Source: Streptomyces sp. NBC_01306
Lineage (GTDB): Bacteria; Actinomycetota; Actinomycetes; Streptomycetales; Streptomycetaceae
Length of the DNA: 64,000 nt
Assembly: GCF_026340465.1 (NCBI RefSeq)
Contig: NZ_JAPEPC010000002.1
Span: 494,436 to 558,435 of the forward strand
Direction of reading: 5' to 3'
Shown: piece by piece, positions 56,454 to 64,000 of the stretch
How the letters are laid out: every line of letters begins with the position of its first letter
Position numbering within the stretch: the first letter of the stretch is position 1
Translations under genes and position numbers: made by a program
Notes under the pieces: generated by a model
Databases searched by the model: none
Told to the model about the DNA's origin: nothing
What the model saw: the letters and a program-made list of their open reading frames with translations, nothing else

Positions 56454-57191
56454 TCAGCGCGGTTCGAAGTGGAAGGAGCGGATGAAGCAGTCGCGCGGTT
56501 GCTCGACCGCGTAGACGACGCATTCGAAGAGTGCCTGGGTGGTGAGCTTCTCCTCGACGCCCCGGTTCCCGGCCCCCATTCCCTCCCATTCGGCGGAGCG
56601 CGGGTCGGAGGTGGAGAAGTCCGGTGGATAGAGCGAGAAGACACGGACGCCGGAAGGGCCGAGCCGTCGGGAGAGAATGTCGGCGAATCCGGCCTGGGCG
56701 CCTTTTGCCGCGTAGAAGGCCTCGTGCGCGTGGGAATCAGCTGTCGACCGGCCGGCGCACACGGCCACCATGTTGATGATGTCCGGGCGGTTCGACGCAC
56801 GGAGCAACGGCAGGAAGTGTTTGACCATCAGCACGGTGCCGCCGGCCGTCGATTCGATCGTCTCCACGATCTCTTCGTCCGACGCGTCGTCGAGTTCCAG
56901 GCCGTCCAGCCACCGGGCCCCGTTGTTGACCAGGAGGTCCACCCGGTCCGTCCGCTCGCCGACACGGCGTGCGAATTCCCGGATGTCGGCCGGCTTGCTC
57001 AGGTCGCATCCGAAGGCGTGAATGCGGTCCCGGGCGGAGCCCATGACTTCGGTCCGGGTGCGTTCGGCGGCCTCGACCGTGCGCGCGGATACGTAGACCT
57101 CGGCGCCCAGGTGGGCGAATCCGATGGCAAGCGCACGGCCGAAGTGCCGGGACGCACCGGTCACCACGACGTTCAGGTTCTGGAATGTCAT
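56454..57191 (-). CDS. Short-chain dehydrogenase/reductase
   Basis: A 245-residue SDR. NAD(P) motif VVVTGASRHFGRALAIGFAHLGAEVYVSARTVE (TGxxxxxG), NNG in LLVNNGARWLDGLEL, and the catalytic YAAKGAQAGFADILSRRLG (YxxxK); the Ser position appears as MVAVCAGRSTAD, so the usual catalytic Ser before Tyr is less clear. It lies between the PrpF-like gene (130 bases away) and the MetRS-like gene (41 bases away) on the same strand, GAGGAG before the ATG. It probably oxidises or reduces a hydroxyl or keto group of a pathway intermediate. Confidence 0.85.
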   Translation of the reverse strand: MTFQNLNVVVTGASRHFGRALAIGFAHLGAEVYVSARTVEAAERTRTEVMGSARDRIHAFGCDLSKPADIREFARRVGERTDRVDLLVNNGARWLDGLELDDASDEEIVETIESTAGGTVLMVKHFLPLLRASNRPDIINMVAVCAGRSTADSHAHEAFYAAKGAQAGFADILSRRLGPSGVRVFSLYPPDFSTSDPRSAEWEGMGAGNRGVEEKLTTQALFECVVYAVEQPRDCFIRSFHFEPR

Positions 57192-57321
57192 CCTCTGCTG
57201 CGCTCCTCACACAGGACGGAAAAGGGCAGAACTCCCCCACGTCGAAAGGGCGGTGGGAAGTTCTTCGGAATCCAGCCTGACAGAGCGGAGGGGCCCGAAG
57301 GCGGTCAGAAGGGCTGCGTAT

Positions 57322-58245
57322 TCACGCCGTGACGCGGATACGCCAGGGCATCGGCACCGCGCGTTCCAGGACGTACGCGCGCTTGCCGTGCACCGCCACG
57401 CTGCCGAGGCACGGCCCGTCCACCGCGGCCGACACATGTGCCGTCCCGCCCGGGGTGGCGATGCTGAGGGCCGGGCCCTGCGCGAGGCGGTGCGGGACCG
57501 TACCGGGGATGGCAGCGGCCGCCGCGACGCACGCGGCTCCGGTGAGAGCGAGACTGGGATGCCAGCCGTTGACGGTGATACCGCGGGCGAACAGCAGGCC
57601 GCTGGGGTCGGCGCCGATCACGGCGATCCTGGGCAGCCCCGACCGGGGTGCGCAGCCGAGCAGCCGAGCAGCGGCCGCTCTGATCCTCAGCAGGGGAAGC
57701 AGCAACTCGATTCCGGCGGCGAACAGTTCGGCCGCCGAGTGCACTCCGAGCGCTGCGGCGTCGACGAACACACAGGGATTGCCGAAACGTACGAGCGACA
57801 CATCCAGGCCGCCCAGCCGCTGCAGGGGCAGACCCGTGGGGAGCAGTCCCGCGGCGGGCCAGGGGCCGGTGAACCTGACGATGTGGCCGCCGTGCGGGTC
57901 GGGCTCGCAGACGACGGTGTCGCCGGTCGTCAGGGCCCGTACCCGGACCGGCCCCGGCAGCCGCGCGGCGACGACGCAGGCGAGCAGCGAATGACCGCAG
58001 CCGCTGCGGAAGTTGAAACCGTCCGGCAATCTCTGCACGAAGCGGTACTCCAGGTCGAAGCCGGGATGGGGCGACGGCTGGTGGAGCGCGATCTTCTGGA
58101 TCTGTGCACGCCCTGTCGAGTCGAGCCACCGGCGGACGCCCAGGAGTTCCTTCCCCAGTGCGAGTGCGCCCCGGGGAAGCCCGTCGCCCGGCAGCACGAG
58201 CGTCGGACTCGGCGCTCCCTCCACCCGGACGATGTCCGCCCTCAT
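57322..58245 (-). CDS. PrpF-like isomerase (DapF fold)
   Basis: A 307-residue protein of the PrpF/4-oxalomesaconate tautomerase group. FNFRSGCGHSLLACVVAARL corresponds to the catalytic Cys segment of the first half and GWHPSLALTGAACVAAAAAIPGTVPHRL to the second-half signature (TGAxCxAxAxxxPGT). It is shorter than classical PrpF (about 390). Its start overlaps the stop of the AsnB-like gene (ATGA), so the two are coupled. A polycarboxylic acid substrate such as an aconitate-type acid is inferred from family only. Confidence 0.82.
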   Translation of the reverse strand: MRADIVRVEGAPSPTLVLPGDGLPRGALALGKELLGVRRWLDSTGRAQIQKIALHQPSPHPGFDLEYRFVQRLPDGFNFRSGCGHSLLACVVAARLPGPVRVRALTTGDTVVCEPDPHGGHIVRFTGPWPAAGLLPTGLPLQRLGGLDVSLVRFGNPCVFVDAAALGVHSAAELFAAGIELLLPLLRIRAAAARLLGCAPRSGLPRIAVIGADPSGLLFARGITVNGWHPSLALTGAACVAAAAAIPGTVPHRLAQGPALSIATPGGTAHVSAAVDGPCLGSVAVHGKRAYVLERAVPMPWRIRVTA

Positions 58246-60029
58246 GCCGCGCAGTCGACAGGCCGCCGCAGCCCCTGCACGACTTCCGTCCACAGCTCAT
58301 GGACGGCGATGGCCCAGAGGGCCAGTGCGTCCGATGCGGAGGGGTGATCGGTGTGCCGGGCGAGCAGCGCCTGCACCCGGTCGGGGCGCAGACGTCCGTC
58401 CCGCGCCAGCTTCGCGGGTGACAGCAGTTCCCGTACGGATTCCAGGAGGGGGCTGCCCGGGGCCAGCATGGCTGCCAGCGGCAGCGTGAACGGCTGTTTG
58501 GGCCGCCGCAGAACCGTGGCCGGCAGCAGCCCACGGCCCGCTTCGTACAGCGCGTGCTTCCCCGTCCGCTCCCCGGCGCTCCGGGACCTGGCCATGGCCA
58601 CGGTGGCCGGCTGGCAGAACGGCATACGGGCCTCCACCGCGCAGGCCATGCTCAGATGGTCGACGCGCCGCAGGTGGTAGGCGGGAAGCCGGCAACCGGT
58701 CTCGAACTCGCTGAGCGTGGAGAGCCGGTCCCCTGTGGAGCGGCGCAGCCGGGCCGCGATGCGGTCGCTGTCGGAGCCCAGGTCGTTGATGAAGGCGCGG
58801 TAGGCCGGTGTGTACAGGTGGTGCCGGAGCAGCCGGGGCGCGGCCGCGAGCGCGTCGACGTAGGCAGCGGTCCAGTCCTGGCCGTCCGGTACCTCCATCG
58901 CGCGGCGGACCCGGTCGTAACCGCCGAAGAGTTCGTCGGCCCCGTCCCCGGTGAGCGCCACCGTGAATCCGGCCTCCCGCACGGCCCGGAACAGGGCGTA
59001 GGTGCTCAGCGCGATCGGATCGGCGTTGGGCTGGCCGAGGTGGCGGACCGTACGGGTGAGGAGCGAGGCGAGCTCTGCCGGGTCGATGTCGACGCGGTGG
59101 TGCACCGTGCCCGCCCGGTTGGCGACGGCGCGCGCGTACGTGTGCTCGGCGTCCGGCCAGCGGCCCTGGTAGCCGAGGTGGAAGGTGTGCAACTGCCGGT
59201 CCTCACCGTGCAGTTCCTCGGCCGCGAGCGCCGTGACCAGTCCGGAGTCGAGCCCACCGCTGGTGACGGCGCACACCGGGACATCGGCGGCGGTCAGGCG
59301 GGCGGTCTCGTGTCGCAGGGTTTCCAGTACCCCCGTACCGGCGTGCGGTGAACGGTCGTCCGCCGTACGGTGGCTTATCCGCAGGACGGAGCCGGGGGAC
59401 GCGACCGCCGTGGCACCCGGCGGCAGGACGTGCACGCCGCGCAGCGCCGTCTCGGTGCCCAGGGGCGTCTTGGTGGCCAGGACCGAGTCGAGCGACTCCT
59501 CCCTGATGTCGGCCGGTACGGCGTCGAAGGCGAGGAGCGCGGGGATCTCCGACGCGAAGCGCACGGATCCGTCCCCGGAGACGTGGTAGTGGATGGGTTT
59601 CATCCCCATGTCGTCCACTGCCAGCACGAGTCGGGGCCGCGGCCGTCCGAGGTCGAGTACCGCGACCGCGAACATCCCGTCGAGATGCGCGGCGAACTCG
59701 GGGCCGTACTCCATGTAGAGGGCCGGCAGGAGGCTGCCGTCGCAGAGATCGTCGAAGCGGTGCCCACGGGCGGACAGCCGTCGCCGCAGCTCGCGGTGGT
59801 TGTAGATCTCCCCGTTCAGCACGGCGAGCACACCGGGGGCGGTACGCAGCCGGTACGGCTGGCTGCCGTGCCCGGGATCCGTGACGGCGAGCCGGTCGCA
59901 CCCCAGCGACCAGCCGCGGCCGCTGAGCACTCCACGCTCGTCGGGTCCGCCGTGACGCTGCCGACCCGACACAGCGTCCAGCTCGGGGGCGGTCACCCCA
60001 GCGGCGAATGAACCGAGAATCCTGCACAT
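58242..60029 (-). CDS. Glutamine-dependent asparagine-synthetase-like enzyme
   Basis: A 595-residue AsnB-type enzyme with both domains. The class II glutaminase starts MCRILGSF (Cys2 nucleophile after Met removal; RHGGPDERG and LNGEIYNHREL present), and the synthetase domain has the P-loop VCAVTSGGLDSGLVTALAAEEL and GDGADELFGGYDRV. The ATG follows GGAGG. Apart from asparagine synthesis, such enzymes form amides in natural-product pathways. It is first in the minus-strand run and coupled to the PrpF-like gene, so amidation of a carboxylic acid intermediate is likely. Confidence 0.9.
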   Translation of the reverse strand: MCRILGSFAAGVTAPELDAVSGRQRHGGPDERGVLSGRGWSLGCDRLAVTDPGHGSQPYRLRTAPGVLAVLNGEIYNHRELRRRLSARGHRFDDLCDGSLLPALYMEYGPEFAAHLDGMFAVAVLDLGRPRPRLVLAVDDMGMKPIHYHVSGDGSVRFASEIPALLAFDAVPADIREESLDSVLATKTPLGTETALRGVHVLPPGATAVASPGSVLRISHRTADDRSPHAGTGVLETLRHETARLTAADVPVCAVTSGGLDSGLVTALAAEELHGEDRQLHTFHLGYQGRWPDAEHTYARAVANRAGTVHHRVDIDPAELASLLTRTVRHLGQPNADPIALSTYALFRAVREAGFTVALTGDGADELFGGYDRVRRAMEVPDGQDWTAAYVDALAAAPRLLRHHLYTPAYRAFINDLGSDSDRIAARLRRSTGDRLSTLSEFETGCRLPAYHLRRVDHLSMACAVEARMPFCQPATVAMARSRSAGERTGKHALYEAGRGLLPATVLRRPKQPFTLPLAAMLAPGSPLLESVRELLSPAKLARDGRLRPDRVQALLARHTDHPSASDALALWAIAVHELWTEVVQGLRRPVDCAA

Positions 60030-60076
60030 GCCAGCGCCTCCGGCTGTCAAATTCCCTGACGGCTTCTCTTAACTGC

Positions 60077-60105
60077 ACCAATGTTTTGAAGCTACCAAAT
60101 TTTGG
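60077..60105. promoter_or_regulatory. Paired ACCAA-TTTTG sites between the divergent asnB-like and PIG-L genes
   Basis: ACCAATGTTTTG at 60077-60088 and ACCAAATTTTGG at 60094-60105 (CCAAATTTTGG is a perfect palindrome around its central T) lie 17 bases apart in an AT-rich divergent promoter. They resemble the sites at 52147 and 53418. Confidence 0.65.
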
Positions 60106-60185
60106 AGTGGCGCGTAAGTGCCATGTCTCGGACGCGCCACCCGGTGCGCCTTGTCCCCGGCCTGAGCAGGCAACAGGCTGAACAC

Positions 60186-60926
60186 ATGGACGAGTTGAGG
60201 ACCGACTGCCCCGACCGCAGCACGCCGGAGAGCCTGCTGGTCGTCGCCGCACACCCGGACGACATCGAGTTCTGTGTCAGCGGAACCGTGATGCAGTGGA
60301 TCGCCCGGGGCACCCGCGCGACGTACTGCATCGTCACGGACGGAGACGCCGGCGGTTACGACGACCGGCTCCCCCGGCAGGCGATGGCGGACCTGCGCCG
60401 TGCCGAACAGGTCCATTCGGCGAAGCTCAGCGGCATCCAGGACGTCCGGTTCCTCGGATACCCGGACAGCCTTGTCGAGCCGAGTGTGGCTCTGAGGCGT
60501 GATCTGTGCCGTGTCATCCGCGAGGTCAGGCCCCAGCGCGCCATCATCCCCAGCCCCGAGATCAACTGGAAGAGACTCGCCGATCTGCACCCCGACCACC
60601 GGGCCGTCGGCGAGGCGGCACTGCGCGCCGTCTATCCCGAAGCGCGTAATCCGTTCGCCTACCCCGAACTCCTCGGCGGGGAAGGGCTCGAACCGTGGAT
60701 CGTGCCGGAACTCTGGCTGATGACCGGCCCCACGCCCAACCAGTACGTCGATGTCACCAGCGTCTTCAGCCGCAAGGTCGACGCCTTGCGCATTCACACG
60801 TCGCAGACCGCGCACTTCGACGATCTGGCGGGCCTGCTGCACGACTGGCTGTCGGAGCACGCGCAGGCAGCCGGTCTGCCCCCGGGGCGCCTGGCCGAAG
60901 CGTTCCAGATCGTGGCCACCGGCTAG
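60186..60926 (+). CDS. PIG-L family N-acetylglucosamine deacetylase (MshB/BshB-like)
   Basis: A 246-residue zinc-dependent deacetylase. Zinc site LLVVAAHPDDIEFCVSGTV (AHPDD) plus HPDHRAVGEAALRAVYPEARNPFAYPELL, the usual actinobacterial arrangement. AHPDDIE is closer in detail to BshB than to MshB, but these call lines overlap. It diverges from the AsnB-like gene across operator-like sequence. Its role is probably removal of an N-acetyl group from an aminosugar conjugate made by the MshA-like enzyme. Start codon is uncertain: ATG 60186 (AACAGG upstream, weak) or ATG 60123. Confidence 0.85.
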   Translation: MDELRTDCPDRSTPESLLVVAAHPDDIEFCVSGTVMQWIARGTRATYCIVTDGDAGGYDDRLPRQAMADLRRAEQVHSAKLSGIQDVRFLGYPDSLVEPSVALRRDLCRVIREVRPQRAIIPSPEINWKRLADLHPDHRAVGEAALRAVYPEARNPFAYPELLGGEGLEPWIVPELWLMTGPTPNQYVDVTSVFSRKVDALRIHTSQTAHFDDLAGLLHDWLSEHAQAAGLPPGRLAEAFQIVATG

Positions 60927-60950
60927 GAGTTGTCTGGGCGCCGTTCCGTT

Positions 60951-61568
60951 TCACACCCCCAGGATGCGGGAGAGCCCGTAGTCGAAGCGCTCGTCGAAGG
61001 AGGTGTCCTCGAAGTACGCGGCGGCTCGGGACAGTGAGGGGTATGCGCCCGTGTCCAGCTGTCGTGCGAACGCGGGACCCATCGCGTCAGGAAGCGCCTG
61101 TTCCTCCTGAGCCAGCCCCAAGGCGAAGTAGACAAGGCTCCAGCCGGTCCAGACCGCCTCGCGTTCCGCCAGCCCGCCGGCCAGCAGCGCCTCGGTCATC
61201 AGGTCGGCGAAGCGGAGTGTGGCGGGTTCGGCGGCGTACGTACCGGCCACGATCCTGGCCCCGTCCCGGTGGGCCAGCAGGGCGCGGCGGTAGCGGTGGA
61301 GCAGTTCGCGGACCCGTGGCTCCCAGGGCTCGGGCAGTCCGTCCACCGACGCCCCGGCCACGATCGCGTCCGCCATCAACTCCGACAGCCGCGCCTTGGT
61401 CTTCGCATGCCAGAGCACTGTGTTCATCCGGACGCCGAGCCGGTCCGCGATGCCGCGGATCGAGAGCCCGTCCGCACCTTTCTCCTCCAGCAACTCCAGG
61501 GCCGTTCGCACCACCGTTGCGGGGTCGAGCCGTGTCCGGGCGAGATCATCCGCTTGCTTCTTGGTCAC
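60951..61568 (-). CDS. TetR-family regulator
   Basis: A 205-residue regulator: DPATVVRTALELLEEKGADGLSIRGIADRLGVRMNTVLWHAKTKARLSELMADAIVAG is the HTH; the C-terminal part is of the TetR_C type (ligand pocket). GTG start. It diverges from an FAD hydroxylase gene and a 19-base perfect palindrome lies between them, so it should repress both itself and the hydroxylase. Convergent with the PIG-L gene (24 bases apart). Confidence 0.88.
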   Translation of the reverse strand: MTKKQADDLARTRLDPATVVRTALELLEEKGADGLSIRGIADRLGVRMNTVLWHAKTKARLSELMADAIVAGASVDGLPEPWEPRVRELLHRYRRALLAHRDGARIVAGTYAAEPATLRFADLMTEALLAGGLAEREAVWTGWSLVYFALGLAQEEQALPDAMGPAFARQLDTGAYPSLSRAAAYFEDTSFDERFDYGLSRILGV

Positions 61569-61593
61569 CGACCTAGTCTACTGGGCGCATCCA

Positions 61594-61612
61594 CCTTGGT
61601 CACTGACCAAGG
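61594..61612. promoter_or_regulatory. TetR-type operator
   Basis: CCTTGGTCACTGACCAAGG is a perfect 19-base palindrome in the 62-base gap between the divergent TetR and hydroxylase genes. A weaker copy (TTGGTCACCGACCTAG) lies near 61561-61576 and overlaps the TetR start. Confidence 0.85.
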
Positions 61613-61630
61613 GATTCCTGAGGAGCTGCC

Positions 61631-63097
61631 ATGGAGCACGAGCACGTAGTCATCGCAGGAGGCGGCCCCACCGGGCTGTGGCTGGCCGCCGAACTGCGGC
61701 TGGGCGGGACACCCGTCACCGTCCTGGAAACTCGCCGCGAGCGGGATCCCCACTCCAAGGCCCTCACTATCCATCCGCGCACACTGGAGGCCCTGGCCAC
61801 CCGGGGCGTGCTGGAGCCCTTCCTCGCGGAGGGGCGGCGCATCCCCAGTGGCCACTTCGGCGGGCTCGACGACCGGATGGACTTCGGGGTCCTCGACACC
61901 CCCTACCCCTTCACACTCGCCCTGCCGCAGGCCCGCACCGAGGAGCTGCTGGAGGAACACGGGACTGCGGCCGGAGCCAAAATCCGGCGCGGGCACCACG
62001 TGACCGGACTTACCCAGGACGAAGACGGGGTGAGCGTCGAGGCAACCGGCCCCGACGGCCCGTACACACTGCGCGCCGACTACGTCGTCGGTTGCGACGG
62101 CACCCGAAGCACCGTGCGCGAAGCGGCGGGCATCGACTTCCCCGGCAACGACGCCACCACCTGGGGCTTCCTGGGCGACGTCGTCCTGGACAACCCGCCA
62201 CGGGAAGCGGTGGCGGCCGTGTCGGGCCCGACCGGCGGCGTCATGATTGTCCCGTTGCCGGGCGGCATCCACCGGATCGTCGGCGGTGACCCGGACAGTG
62301 CCGGTACCGGCTACCCCGGCGAACTCACCCTCGACGTGCTGCGCGCCAAGGTGACCCGGATCGCCGGCACCGACTTCGGCATGCGCGACCCGAGCTGGCT
62401 CTCCCGGTTCGGCAACGCCACCCGGCAGGCCGCCGAGTACCGCAGGGGCCGCGTCCTCCTCGCGGGCGACGCGGCGCACATGCACTACCCGGCCGGAGGT
62501 GTGGGCCTCAACGTCGGCATCCAGGACGCCACGAACCTCGGCTGGAAACTGGCCGCCACAGTGGCGGGCACCGCCCCCGCCGGGCTCCTGGACAGCTACC
62601 ACACCGAACGCCACCCGGTCGGCGCCGACCTACTGCTCAGCACCCGCGCCCAGACGGCACTGATGAACGCCTACTCGGCGGAGGGCCAGGATCTGCGTGC
62701 ACTCCTGAGCCAACTCATCGCCACCGTACCCGAGTTCTCCCGAAGCCTGGCCGAAAGACTCTCGGCACTGGCCGTCACCTACCCGGGCCCCGCACACCAG
62801 CACCCCCTGACCGGTCACCGCGCACCCAACCTCGAACTCTCCAACAGCACCGACCTCTTCACACTGCTCCGGACCGGCCGCCACGTCCTGCTGCACTTCA
62901 CCGGCACCCCAGCACCGCCCTCCACCTCCCACATCATCACGCACACAGCACACCGGCCCGACCCACGCCCCGCCTGGTCCACCGTGCGTGCCGCGCTCAT
63001 CCGCCCCGACGGCCATGTCGCCTGGGCGAGCGAACAGCCCGACACCGACGTTCTGCGGGCCGAGGCGCACGCGGCGGTATCCGCGACTCACCGCTGA
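61631..63097 (+). CDS. FAD-dependent aromatic hydroxylase
   Basis: A 488-residue class A flavoprotein monooxygenase. FAD motifs are HVVIAGGGPTGLWLAAELRLGGTPVTVLETR, DYVVGCDGTRSTVREAAGIDFPGND (with the DG motif) and VLLAGDAAHMHYPAGGVGLNVGIQDATNLGWKLAATVAG (GDAAH motif). A C-terminal thioredoxin-like tail (LLHFTGTPAPPSTSHI) is characteristic of the antibiotic- and drug-inactivating group. AGGAGC precedes the ATG. It is controlled by the divergent TetR gene; a drug-resistance or aromatic-catabolism function is plausible. Confidence 0.9.
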   Translation: MEHEHVVIAGGGPTGLWLAAELRLGGTPVTVLETRRERDPHSKALTIHPRTLEALATRGVLEPFLAEGRRIPSGHFGGLDDRMDFGVLDTPYPFTLALPQARTEELLEEHGTAAGAKIRRGHHVTGLTQDEDGVSVEATGPDGPYTLRADYVVGCDGTRSTVREAAGIDFPGNDATTWGFLGDVVLDNPPREAVAAVSGPTGGVMIVPLPGGIHRIVGGDPDSAGTGYPGELTLDVLRAKVTRIAGTDFGMRDPSWLSRFGNATRQAAEYRRGRVLLAGDAAHMHYPAGGVGLNVGIQDATNLGWKLAATVAGTAPAGLLDSYHTERHPVGADLLLSTRAQTALMNAYSAEGQDLRALLSQLIATVPEFSRSLAERLSALAVTYPGPAHQHPLTGHRAPNLELSNSTDLFTLLRTGRHVLLHFTGTPAPPSTSHIITHTAHRPDPRPAWSTVRAALIRPDGHVAWASEQPDTDVLRAEAHAAVSATHR

Positions 63098-63314
63098 CCA
63101 GGACGCCGTCGATGCCCACGGCCCCCCGGCCGTCGGCAGCCGGACTGTTCGTACCGGCCGCCTCCCGGACCCGCTTCGGCACTTCGGCCCCTACTGTGCG
63201 ACTCGCGGTGAGGAGCTTCGGCCCGGAGGCGGCAGGGGCATCAATGAGCAGCGACGAGGGGTCACCACCCGCTACGGCAAGACCGCCGAGTCAGGTCTGA
63301 GACTGAGGTCGCGG

Positions 63315-63977
63315 TCAGCGGTATATGACCAACTCGCGCTCGTCCGCGCCTTCCAGTTCGTACTGTGTGCCGACCAGGGGCCGGCCGGAGTAGAGCCGGA
63401 TCAGCGTCGGCACATCGGCGACCAGCCGAGCGGGCGGCCGTCCGTCGATCTTGTTCCCGAGCGCCATGGTGTGGTTGCCGTCGTCGAGTACCGCATGGAC
63501 GAGTGGGGTGCCCCGTTTCCGGCTGGCGACCGACAGCAGCACCAGCTCCGACGCCTCGCCCGCTACGGCGTAGGCACCTGCCGCGCCCCATGCGTCGCGT
63601 ACATCGCCTGCGTGGACCCACTCTCCGAAGGCCACGGTGTCGAGCAGGCCGTCCTCGTGCAGGGCGATCACCGGGCCGGCCTCGCTGAGGCCGCGCTCCA
63701 ACTCGTCCAGCACGCGCCGGAGTGGCCAGCAGGCCCGCTCAGCCACATCGGCGGCGTTGGATCCGGGTGAGAAGACGCCTTCTTCGAGCCGCCCTTCCAC
63801 GATCCGGACCAGCGCCGCCGCACAGTGGGCGACCACCTCTCGAACCGTCCAGCCCGGACAGGCCGTACGGAACGCGAACAACTCCTCGGGTGCCGACCGG
63901 AGCAGCGGCATGAGCGCGTCCCGCTCCGTCAACAGGAGACGGCCCGGCAACGCGGGATCACGACGCTCCTCGGACAT
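63315..63977 (-). CDS. Maleylpyruvate-isomerase-family (MDMPI, DinB-superfamily) protein
   Basis: A 220-residue protein with an N-terminal DinB-type bundle: LLLTERDALMPLLRSAPEELFAFRTACPGWTVREVVAHCAAALVRIVEGRLE, carrying the metal-site VAHCAA segment, and a C-terminal domain VHAGDVRDAWGAAGAYAVAG and YELEGADERELVIYR. Actinobacterial members include mycothiol-dependent maleylpyruvate isomerase. Reaction unknown here. AGGGGG precedes the ATG. The 217 bases between it and the hydroxylase stop hold nothing I can identify. Confidence 0.82.
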   Translation of the reverse strand: MSEERRDPALPGRLLLTERDALMPLLRSAPEELFAFRTACPGWTVREVVAHCAAALVRIVEGRLEEGVFSPGSNAADVAERACWPLRRVLDELERGLSEAGPVIALHEDGLLDTVAFGEWVHAGDVRDAWGAAGAYAVAGEASELVLLSVASRKRGTPLVHAVLDDGNHTMALGNKIDGRPPARLVADVPTLIRLYSGRPLVGTQYELEGADERELVIYR

Positions 63978-64000
63978 TCTGGTTTCCCCCTTGGACGGGA

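Noticed and set aside
54680..56800. A 706-residue minus-strand frame overlapping the MetRS-like gene in another frame
   Set aside because: Arg/Pro-rich translation. The overlapping frame has MetRS motifs and a perfect ribosome site.
53424..60926. Calling the glycosyltransferase and deacetylase mshA and mshB of standard mycothiol synthesis
   Set aside because: The neighbour is MetRS-like, not CysRS-like MshC; no MshD is present; AsnB, PrpF and SDR do not belong to mycothiol synthesis. Symbols were therefore left blank.
63112..63300. Small plus-strand frame after the hydroxylase gene
   Set aside because: Composition is that of random GC-rich reading; no ribosome site or recognisable protein features.
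1..64000. tRNA, rRNA, CRISPR arrays, insertion sequences and integrase-bordered islands
   Set aside because: No transposase, integrase, spaced identical repeats or tRNA-like T-arm sequences were noticed while reading; this is a by-eye negative and should be confirmed by tools.

Overview
The window is strongly GC-rich, densely coded chromosomal DNA with GC-ending codons, frequent GTG starts, ATGA/GTGA stop-start overlaps and only a handful of TTA (bldA-type) codons. With the encapsulin/DyP pair, mycothiol-linked families, CsoR copper control and ABC sugar importers that lack their own ATPase, it reads as a Streptomyces (or close relative) chromosome. No phage, transposase, tRNA, rRNA or CRISPR array was seen.

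Layout. 1-5.1 kb: the 3' end of a GH20 hexosaminidase, a secreted lectin/beta-propeller protein, a DinB protein and a GPP34 protein. 5.1-7.8 kb: a ubiX-ubiD prenyl-FMN decarboxylase operon divergent from a MarR gene. 7.9-16.1 kb: an aldo/keto reductase, then a minus-strand run (Lrp-type regulator, amidase, DUF3311 protein, sodium:solute symporter, malonyl-CoA synthetase, fused carboxyltransferase) that looks like uptake and activation of malonate or a malonamide-type compound. 16.4-21.9 kb: a Tat-exported GH63-like enzyme, a DyP peroxidase with its encapsulin shell, a 25-residue bL37-type ribosomal protein and a MarR gene. 22-30 kb: a PhzF protein, an ArsR-MFS pair, two small secreted proteins, an AraC regulator with two TTA codons, and a Fic/Doc-like toxin-antitoxin pair whose toxin gene runs into a convergent FGE-like gene. 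30-35 kb: a PucR regulator and an aconitase-family hydratase. 34.9-43.5 kb: a carbohydrate module (binding protein, two permeases, dehydrogenase, hybrid DeoR/LacI-type regulator, Tat-exported propeller, lyase-like protein) whose promoters share a TGAAACGAAAGC element. 43.8-49.2 kb: a secreted serine protease, a copper block with CsoR-type operators and an independently terminated peptide mini-operon, and a BlaI/M56 peptidase pair.

49.4-61 kb is the most unusual part. After an acetyltransferase, a methyltransferase, a LuxR-type regulator with a TTA codon and a Fur-type regulator comes a secreted protein made of GEWPAP repeats. Then follows a minus-strand run: a glutamine-dependent asparagine-synthetase-like enzyme, a PrpF-like isomerase, an SDR, a methionyl-tRNA-synthetase-like protein with both class I signatures eroded, and an MshA-type glycosyltransferase. 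A divergent PIG-L deacetylase completes the set. It imitates the mycothiol logic (MshA, MshB and a tRNA-synthetase-derived MshC) with different acyl-handling enzymes, so I propose a mycothiol-like pseudodisaccharide or amide pathway of unknown product. TTTTGG/CCAAAA palindromes recur around this block and upstream of the Fur-type gene.

61-64 kb: a TetR gene divergent from an FAD hydroxylase across a perfect palindrome, and a maleylpyruvate-isomerase-family protein. All functions are inferred by reading translations; no database search was run.
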